NCBI GenBank assembly: GCA_025456385.1
Contig: JALOKS010000087.1
Location: 1-8,888, forward strand
Direction of reading: 5' to 3'
Length of the DNA stretch: 8,888 bases
Origin: Thermoanaerobaculales bacterium
GTDB lineage: Bacteria > Acidobacteriota > Thermoanaerobaculia > Thermoanaerobaculales > Sulfomarinibacteraceae
In this document: positions 1 to 3,822 of the stretch, in pieces
Numbering within the stretch: the first letter of the stretch is position 1
Layout of the letters: the number at the start of each line of letters is the position of its first letter
Program-made: the position numbers and the translations under genes
Notes under the pieces: model-generated
What the model was told of the DNA's origin: nothing
The model's database searches: none
Seen by the model: only the letters and a program-made list of their open reading frames with translations

Positions 1-306
1 CCCGGTGACCATCGAGCACATCGCCGGCGCGGTCAACGGCTCCGGGGTCCACGCCCGCGTGAAGCGCGCGCCCTCGGCGAGCAGACGGTCGATCGCCGGC
101 GAGGTGTCGCGGCGGTAGCCGTAGGCGCCGAGGCGGTCCGCGCGCAGGGCGTCGACGGTGATGACGAGGATCGATGGCGGGCGCTCCGCGGCGACGGGCG
201 CGGCGGCCGCCATCAGGACCACGATCAAGGTCGCGCCGGCGATCACGGGCCGGCGCCCGGTCAACCGCCTCTGCCAGCTCTCGGGCTGCGTCACAGGACC
301 CTCCAT
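1..306 (-). CDS. Exported sulfatase / alkaline-phosphatase-superfamily enzyme, N-terminal part (runs off left edge)
   Basis: The reverse strand reads from ATG at 306-304 without a stop to the window edge (102 codons). Residues 1-20 are basic (QRRLTGRR). A hydrophobic stretch at about 21-39 ending in PVAA looks like a signal peptide or membrane anchor. The fold's opening strand follows as SILVITVDALRADRLGAYGY (residues 45-64), in which D52 is the expected metal ligand. TSPAIDRLLAEGARF and TAPAMCSMVTG (92-102) are the usual next elements. The last aligns with the sulfatase signature C/S-x-P-x-R-x3-x-TG, but it has Thr at the nucleophile position and Met in place of Arg, so a formylglycine sulfatase is unlikely. 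A phosphodiesterase, phosphotransferase or other hydrolase of this superfamily fits better. There is no Shine-Dalgarno sequence; a TACAAT box ends 8 nt before the ATG. Family assignment is firm, substrate unknown. Confidence 0.85.
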   Translation of the reverse strand, partial: MEGPVTQPESWQRRLTGRRPVIAGATLIVVLMAAAAPVAAERPPSILVITVDALRADRLGAYGYRRDTSPAIDRLLAEGARFTRAWTPEPLTAPAMCSMVTG

Positions 307-314
307 GGCGGGCG

Positions 315-320
315 ATTGTA
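315..320 (-). promoter_or_regulatory. -10 element (TACAAT) of the sulfatase-fold gene, near-leaderless
   Basis: On the minus strand gcTACAATcg lies 8 nt before the ATG at 306. Transcription starting 6-8 nt past the box would leave a leader of only 0-2 nt, in keeping with the missing Shine-Dalgarno sequence. No good -35 hexamer is visible at 17 bp. The same CTACAnT box recurs before other genes here. Confidence 0.5.
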
Positions 321-362
321 GCGCCGCTGCCGGCTGCGCACCGACCCTCCGGACAGACGGTG

Positions 363-408
363 GGACACGAGTGTTCCGGATCGAGACACGGGGAGCGCGA
401 CTGTCTCG
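363..408. promoter_or_regulatory. Inverted repeats upstream of the pilin promoter, possible activator sites
   Basis: Two dyads lie in the divergent gap. ACAC-GA-GTGT occupies 365-374, inside GGACACGAGTGTTCC (363-377). CGAGACA (382-388) pairs exactly with TGTCTCG (402-408) across 13 nt. Relative to the start site predicted from the sigma-54 promoter (about 455) they lie at about -92 to -78 and -73 to -47, a usual place for enhancer sites. They do not resemble the TGATGC palindromes at 2701 and 2798, so any cognate activator may be a different protein. They could also be chance dyads in GC-rich DNA. Confidence 0.25.
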
Positions 409-428
409 CGAGTGGACGCATCAGAGCC

Positions 429-443
429 TGGCATCGAACTTGC
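429..443 (+). promoter_or_regulatory. Sigma-54 (-24/-12) promoter of the pilin-like gene
   Basis: TGGCAT-CGAAC-TTGC matches the sigma-54 consensus TGGCAY-N5-TTGC at every defined position, with GG at 430-431 and GC at 442-443 in exact spacing. The predicted transcription start is near 455. The leader would be about 13 nt and would hold the GGGAGG ribosome site at 457-462 before the ATG at 468. Sigma-54 control of pilin genes is established in several bacteria (PilR/pilA). A second promoter of the same design lies at 2844-2858. Confidence 0.8.
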
Positions 444-467
444 CATAGCCTGCCGCGGGAGGCGAAC

Positions 468-1058
468 ATGAACGCTCAGCACATCACCCGCATCATCTCG
501 GCCCTCACGTCCCGCCGTCGTCAGGCCGGCTATTCCCTCATCGAGGGCATGGTCAGCATCGCGGTGATCACGGTCATCGCCGGCGTGGTCATCCCGGCGG
601 TCTACAACGAGTTCGAGAAGGCGAAGCTGGAGAGCTGCAAGGCGGAGCTCAACGGCATGCGGGCGGTCGCCTTCGACCTCGGCAACGGCCGCTACATCCC
701 GACCCCGGAGGAGTTCTGGGGCGAGGGCTACCCCAACGCCGAGCCCGGCGAGTACTACTACATCGTCGATTCGCAGGACCACAACAAGGGCCACGGCAAC
801 GACCTCGACAACTGCGACGAGGACAACCCGGGGGCCTCCATCGACGGCCGCGACTGCTGGGACCTCAAGTTCGTGGTGTTCTGTGCTCACAACCACGGCA
901 GCCACGCCAAGTACTGCTACGCCACCGACTCGCAGGCGCCGACGGCGGTCCTCCCGGACGAGAGCGATCCCTTCAACTTCAAAGCCCAGAAGGACCTCGG
1001 TCAGGGCGCCGACCCGAAGCCCGAGGGCAAAGAGCCGAAGACGAAGAAGACCAAGTAG
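468..1058 (+). CDS. Type IV pilin-like / pseudopilin protein (prepilin-type N-terminus)
   Basis: The product has 196 residues. A 21-residue basic leader ending SRRRQAG is followed by YSLIEGMVSIAVITVIAGVV, the class III signal cut by prepilin peptidase after Gly21. Glu5 of the mature protein, needed for subunit assembly, is present, and the hydrophobic helix spans mature residues 1 to about 24. The mature part (175 residues) has five cysteines, a run of acidic residues and asparagines around GNDLDNCDEDNPGAS that might bind a cation, a His/Cys-rich stretch (CAHNHGSHAKYC) and a lysine-rich tail. The ATG at 468 is chosen because it follows GGGAGG by 5 nt and the sigma-54 promoter by 24 nt; an in-frame start at 174 would run through the promoter. 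No pilus or type II secretion machinery is nearby, so this is an orphan subunit. Whether it is a pilin, pseudopilin or minor subunit cannot be told. Confidence 0.88.
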   Translation: MNAQHITRIISALTSRRRQAGYSLIEGMVSIAVITVIAGVVIPAVYNEFEKAKLESCKAELNGMRAVAFDLGNGRYIPTPEEFWGEGYPNAEPGEYYYIVDSQDHNKGHGNDLDNCDEDNPGASIDGRDCWDLKFVVFCAHNHGSHAKYCYATDSQAPTAVLPDESDPFNFKAQKDLGQGADPKPEGKEPKTKKTK

Positions 1059-1098
1059 TGATCGCGCACGACGTGGACCACCCTCCCACGGCGATCCT

Positions 1099-1128
1099 GG
1101 ACGGCCCGCGGGCGACCGCGGGCCGTCC
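1099..1128 (+). terminator. Hairpin terminator after the pilin-like gene
   Basis: GGACGGCCCGCGG (1099-1111) pairs perfectly with CCGCGGGCCGTCC (1116-1128) around a GCGA tetraloop of the stable GNRA class, followed by gctttcc. The stem is a full 13 bp and very GC-rich, but the T tract is only three bases. It begins 41 nt after the pilin stop codon and would separate that transcript from the activator gene. Confidence 0.75.
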
Positions 1129-1244
1129 GCTTTCCGGACGCCGCGCCTGAGCCCGGTGCCCCCTCCGCCACCCGTCCCGCAGCAGTTCTGCCGGCCGTGC
1201 CCGCGCCGACTCCGAATTTCCAGTTCCGACCCCTGCTCCCGCGC

Positions 1245-1250
1245 TACACT
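1245..1250 (+). promoter_or_regulatory. -10 element (TACACT) of the sigma-54 activator gene
   Basis: gcTACACTcg ends 9 nt before the ATG at 1260. No Shine-Dalgarno sequence is present (cgaagcggc precedes the ATG). A start site 6-8 nt beyond the box gives a leader of about 1-3 nt. No convincing -35 is seen. This would be a housekeeping-type promoter, so the activator would be made independently of sigma-54. Confidence 0.5.
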
Positions 1251-1259
1251 CGAAGCGGC

Positions 1260-2744
1260 ATGGACGCCTTCGACCGCAACTGGCGCGGCCTCCAGCTCGA
1301 GACCCTGGTCGACCTGTCGCTGACCATCGGCGGGGTGCTGTCCGAAGAGGAGCTCGTCGACGAGCTGCTGCAGCGGGCGGTCGGCACCCTCGACGCCGGC
1401 GCGGGCTTCGCGGCGACCCTTCACCCCGGCGGCCAGGAGGCCATCGTGCGCGCGGTGCGCCTGCCGCCGAGCGTCGAGGCGGTCCGCGCCTTCTTCGACT
1501 CCCACCTCCTCGAGGACCTCGCCGCCGGCCGGGTGGCGCGCTCCCGCCGCGACGGCGACGAGCCCCCTTTCGAGCTCGTGGCGGCGCCGCTGCTGTGGCA
1601 GCAGCGGCTTGTCGGTCTGGTCGTCCTCGCCGACAAGGAGACCCGGGATGGGCGCGCGCCCTTCGCCGACAACGATGCCCGCATCCTGATGTCGATGGCG
1701 AGCATGGTCGCGACCGCGGTCGCCACCGCGCGCCGGGTCGCGGCCATCGAGCGCGACCGCCAGCGGCTGGCCGACGAGAACCGTGCGCTGCGCGACGTCG
1801 CCCGGCGCGAGGGCTTCGTCGGCGAGTCGACGCCGGTGCAGGAGATGCTGGAGCTGGTGCGGCGGGCGGCGCCGACCGGGGTCAACGTGCTGCTGCGCGG
1901 CGAGTCGGGGGTCGGCAAGGAGAGGGTGGCGCGGCTCCTGCACTCGTTCTCCGAGCGCGCGAGCGGCCCTTTCGTGCCGCTGAACTGCGCCGCCCTGCCG
2001 GAGACCCTTCTCGAGTCGGAGCTCTTCGGCATCGAGGAGGGGGTGGCGACCGGCGTCCAGCGGCGCCACGGCAAGATCGAGCTCGCCAACAACGGCACCC
2101 TGTTTCTCGACGAGGTCGGCGACCTGTCGCTCCCCCTGCAGGCCAAGCTCCTGCGGGTGGTCCAGGAGCGGGAGCTCGAGCGGCTCGGCGGCCGGGAGCG
2201 GATTCCGGTCGACATCCACCTCGTGACCGCCACCAACCGCGACCTCGAGGCGATGGTCGAGCAGGGCGAGTTCCGGCGCGACCTCTACTACCGCCTGCGG
2301 GTGGTGGTGGTCGCTGTGCCAACGCTGCGCGAGCGGCGCTCCGACATCCCGCTCCTCGCGCGGCACTTCCTCGAGCTCTACGGCGAACGCTTCAACCGCC
2401 CCGGGCTGCTGCTCTCGCACGGCGCCCTCGCCGCCCTCATGGCGCACCCATTCCCCGGCAACGTGCGCGAGCTCGAGAACGCGATCCAGGCGGCGGTCGC
2501 CCTCGCCCCCTCCGACACCATCGAGGTCGAGGACCTGCGGCTCGAGAGCGAAGGGCGGCCGCCCGCCCGCGGCGGCGGGCTCGCCAGCCTCGACGAGGTG
2601 GTGCGGCAGCACATCGAACGCGTGCTCGAGGCGGTGGCGGGAAACCGCCAGGCGGCGGCCCGCATCCTCGGCATCGACCGCACGACGCTCTATCGCAAAC
2701 TGATGCGAAACGCATCAGAAGATGCAAAGAGCAACTCTGACTGA
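1260..2744 (+). CDS. GAF-domain sigma-54-dependent transcriptional activator (AAA+, Fis-type HTH)
   Basis: The product has 494 residues in three parts. Residues about 15-165 form a GAF sensor domain, joined by a short coiled linker (AAIERDRQRLADENRALRD) to the AAA+ domain at about 190-420. Visible motifs are Walker A GESGVGKE (214-221), Walker B TLFLDE (D284, E285), sensor I ATNRD (N326) and the arginine finger region FRRDLYYR (339-345). A Fis-type helix-turn-helix NRQAAARILGIDRTTLYRKLM occupies 462-482. The sigma-54 contact loop, normally GAFTGA, reads GVATGV (261-266): the Thr is kept but the Phe is replaced by Ala. There is no receiver domain, so a GAF ligand or protein partner rather than phosphorylation should control it. 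A GTG 63 nt upstream is in frame, but the ATG fits the -10 box. Likely targets are the sigma-54 promoters at 429 and 2844. Confidence 0.92.
   Translation: MDAFDRNWRGLQLETLVDLSLTIGGVLSEEELVDELLQRAVGTLDAGAGFAATLHPGGQEAIVRAVRLPPSVEAVRAFFDSHLLEDLAAGRVARSRRDGDEPPFELVAAPLLWQQRLVGLVVLADKETRDGRAPFADNDARILMSMASMVATAVATARRVAAIERDRQRLADENRALRDVARREGFVGESTPVQEMLELVRRAAPTGVNVLLRGESGVGKERVARLLHSFSERASGPFVPLNCAALPETLLESELFGIEEGVATGVQRRHGKIELANNGTLFLDEVGDLSLPLQAKLLRVVQERELERLGGRERIPVDIHLVTATNRDLEAMVEQGEFRRDLYYRLRVVVVAVPTLRERRSDIPLLARHFLELYGERFNRPGLLLSHGALAALMAHPFPGNVRELENAIQAAVALAPSDTIEVEDLRLESEGRPPARGGGLASLDEVVRQHIERVLEAVAGNRQAAARILGIDRTTLYRKLMRNASEDAKSNSD
2701..2717. promoter_or_regulatory. Distal palindrome TGATGC-N5-GCATCA, candidate activator-binding site
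   Basis: A perfect dyad (TGATGC GAAAC GCATCA) lies within the last codons of the activator gene. Its 6-5-6, 17-bp geometry is that of NtrC-type sites (TGCACY-N5-RGTGCA), which Fis-type HTH domains bind as dimers. It is centred about 160 bp before the start predicted for the 2844 promoter. A near copy lies at 2798-2814. Confidence 0.5.
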
Positions 2745-2749
2745 AGTCC

Positions 2750-2776
2750 AATTTCTACAATTAATTAAATAATAAT
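2750..2776. other. AT-rich island between the two palindromes
   Basis: Only two of 27 bases are C or G, a sharp break from the surrounding GC-rich DNA. It includes TTAATTAA (2761-2768) and a TACAAT box (2756-2761). It could be a bend or IHF/HU-type binding segment within the enhancer, or hold a housekeeping -10. No coding sequence on either strand is convincing here. Confidence 0.4.
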
Positions 2777-2797
2777 GGGCCTGGAGACGTCCTCGTG

Positions 2798-2814
2798 TGA
2801 TGCACATTGCATCT
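2798..2814. promoter_or_regulatory. Proximal palindrome TGATGC-N5-GCATCT, candidate activator-binding site
   Basis: TGATGC ACATT GCATCT repeats the 2701 palindrome with only the last base and the spacer changed; the inner dyad is GATGCA-CAT-TGCATC. It covers about -72 to -56 relative to the start predicted from the sigma-54 promoter at 2844 and lies 97 bp from its partner. This is the expected arrangement of paired enhancer sites. Confidence 0.55.
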
Positions 2815-2843
2815 AACGCCGACGTGGCGGACTGGATCAGCTC

Positions 2844-2858
2844 TGGCATGGTTCTTGC
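2844..2858 (+). promoter_or_regulatory. Sigma-54 (-24/-12) promoter of the small peptide / partner-switch operon
   Basis: TGGCAT-GGTTC-TTGC matches the consensus fully, with GG at 2845-2846 and GC at 2857-2858. The predicted start is near 2870, giving a 14-nt leader with GGAGG at 2872-2876 and an ATG at 2884. Compared with the promoter at 429, both have CTGGCAT-N5-TTGCC, GGAC exactly 14 nt before that block, and ATCAG shifted by one base. Confidence 0.8.
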
Positions 2859-2883
2859 CCTTACCGGCGGCGGAGGTTGTCTG

Positions 2884-3036
2884 ATGAGGTCACTGACAGT
2901 CCGGCGTTCGTCGCTCACCGCCGGCCTCATGTCCCTGACCGCGACCGCGGCGCAGGCCCTCAACCTCGACCTCGAGATCCCCATCCAACAGCTTCAGCTC
3001 GCGTGGACCCTGACCCGAGTTCTGCTACAGTTGTAG
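2884..3036 (+). CDS. Predicted small secreted peptide (50 residues), unknown function
   Basis: This open frame encodes 50 residues and matches no family I recognise. GGAGG at 2872-2876 lies 7 nt before the ATG, and the sigma-54 promoter at 2844 places the start site just upstream. The N-terminus MRSLTVRRSS is basic, followed by LTAGLMSLTATAAQA, a plausible type I signal peptide cut after AQA (residue 25). That would release a 25-residue hydrophobic/amphipathic peptide beginning LNLDLEIPIQQ. Most codons end in G or C, like the neighbouring genes. The TAG stop is 7 nt before the rsbW-like ATG, so coupling is possible. Extending the frame back to 2797 would cross the promoter. It could be an exported signal, a leader peptide controlling the operon, or a fortuitous frame. 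Confidence 0.5.
   Translation: MRSLTVRRSSLTAGLMSLTATAAQALNLDLEIPIQQLQLAWTLTRVLLQL
3026..3031 (+). promoter_or_regulatory. Possible internal -10 element (TACAGT) before the rsbW-like gene
   Basis: gcTACAGTtg lies 12 nt before the ATG at 3044, with TGGACC (3004-3009) 16 bp upstream as a partial -35. It sits in a small dyad CTACA-GT-TGTAG (3025-3036) that overlaps the stop of the small peptide gene. It could supply basal, nearly leaderless expression of the partner-switch genes independent of sigma-54. Confidence 0.35.
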
Positions 3037-3043
3037 GCTCATC

Positions 3044-3457
3044 ATGGAGGTGGTGCTGCACCTTCCGGTGGTGCCCAACGCGGAGCTGGTCGCGGCCAAG
3101 GCCGTCGAGACCCTGGGCAGGGCTCTCGGTATGCACCAGACCCAGGTCGAAGCGGCGAGTGTCGCGATGGTCGAGGCATGCCTCAACGCCATGGAGCACG
3201 GCGGTGGTCCGGTCACGGTGCGCCTGCGCGGCGACAACCACTCGCGACCGTGCCTGGTGATCGAGGTCGAGGACCACGGCCGTGGTTTCGACCCGGAGCG
3301 GGCGCCCCGGAACAGTTCATCCCGAGTTCTCGGCAGCACATCGAAGCGCGGTTGGGGGCTGACCCTCATCCGCGAGCTGATGGATGAGGTGCAGATCCAG
3401 TCAGCTCCGGGCAGGACGGTGGTTGCCATGCGCAAGTACGTGGAGAGTGCACCATGA
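3044..3457 (+). CDS. RsbW/SpoIIAB-type anti-sigma factor serine kinase (HATPase_c_2)
   Basis: The 137-residue protein is a single GHKL ATPase domain of the size of RsbW/SpoIIAB/RsbT. The N box reads EACLNAMEHG (E44 the likely catalytic base, N48 the Mg ligand, H52). The G1 box is VEDHGRGFDP (D77, G79, G81), and the G2 box is RGWGL (102-106). Such proteins bind a sigma factor or other target and phosphorylate a STAS-domain antagonist. The STAS gene follows directly with an ATGA overlap, supporting that pairing. The ATG has no ribosome site of its own, so translation may depend on coupling to the preceding small frame or on a leaderless mRNA. No sigma factor gene is adjacent, so the target is unknown. 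An RsbT-like activator role is the main alternative. Confidence 0.88.
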   Translation: MEVVLHLPVVPNAELVAAKAVETLGRALGMHQTQVEAASVAMVEACLNAMEHGGGPVTVRLRGDNHSRPCLVIEVEDHGRGFDPERAPRNSSSRVLGSTSKRGWGLTLIRELMDEVQIQSAPGRTVVAMRKYVESAP

Positions 3458-3822
3458 GCGAAGAGCAGATCAGGATTGCCAAGGACCTGCTGGCGGAGGG
3501 CGTCGGCCTGATCGCGGCAGCGGGCTACATCAACAACGAGGGAGGTCAGGCGATCGCCGACGCCGCCAGCGAGCTCATGGACCAGGGCTGCAAGACCCTC
3601 GTCATCGACCTCGACGGCACGCGGATCATCAACTCCATCGGCGTCTCGATCCTGCTCGAGATATTGGAGAAGCTGATGGACGAGAAGGGGCGGCTGGCCT
3701 TCTGCAACCTGACACCGACGATCGCCAAGACCTTCGAGATCATGGGCCTGGTGCAGTACGCCACGGTGTACCCGGACCGCCTCGCCGCGCGGGCGGCGCT
3801 CGAGGGACATGCCGCTGTCTGA
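3454..3822 (+). CDS. STAS-domain anti-sigma factor antagonist (RsbV/SpoIIAA type)
   Basis: This 122-residue protein is one STAS domain. The core strand TLVIDLDGTRIINS leads into IGVSILLEILEKL, matching the SpoIIAA stretch D-S-S-G-L-G that carries the phosphorylated serine; Ser61 (in INSIG) is the likely acceptor, with Asn in place of the usual Asp before it. In the family the unphosphorylated form binds the kinase anti-sigma factor and frees its target. The C-terminal half (LAFCNLTPTIAKTFEIMGL) is the usual helix-strand-helix end. GGAGAG at 3442-3447 precedes the ATG, which overlaps the kinase stop (ATGA). Its 3' end overlaps the phosphatase gene by 14 nt, so the three genes are tightly coupled. 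Confidence 0.9.
   Translation: MSEEQIRIAKDLLAEGVGLIAAAGYINNEGGQAIADAASELMDQGCKTLVIDLDGTRIINSIGVSILLEILEKLMDEKGRLAFCNLTPTIAKTFEIMGLVQYATVYPDRLAARAALEGHAAV

Noticed and set aside
174..467. Upstream extension of the pilin-like gene to an ATG at 174
   Set aside because: The extension overlaps the divergent gene and the sigma-54 promoter and is Arg/Ala-rich shadow sequence; the class III signal peptide begins properly at 468.
1197..1259. GTG start at 1197 for the sigma-54 activator
   Set aside because: The added 21 residues are Pro/Arg/Ser-rich without similarity to the GAF domain, and the TACACT box at 1245 would lie inside the gene.
1575..1620. TGGCA followed by TTG within the activator gene as a third sigma-54 promoter
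   Set aside because: The spacing between the GG and the TTG is two bases too long and the GC doublet is missing.
291..2612. A 773-codon open frame on the minus strand opposite the pilin-like and activator genes
   Set aside because: It is an antisense shadow produced by G/C-ending codons: the product is low-complexity, has no recognisable domain and crosses the terminator at 1099-1128, while the plus-strand frames carry clear motifs.
2797..2883. Extension of the small peptide gene to an ATG at 2797
   Set aside because: It would put the second palindrome and the sigma-54 promoter inside the coding sequence, has no ribosome site, and destroys the signal-peptide N-terminus.
2715..2984. An 89-codon minus-strand frame in the enhancer region
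   Set aside because: No ribosome site or family resemblance; it spans the AT-rich island, a palindrome and the sigma-54 promoter.
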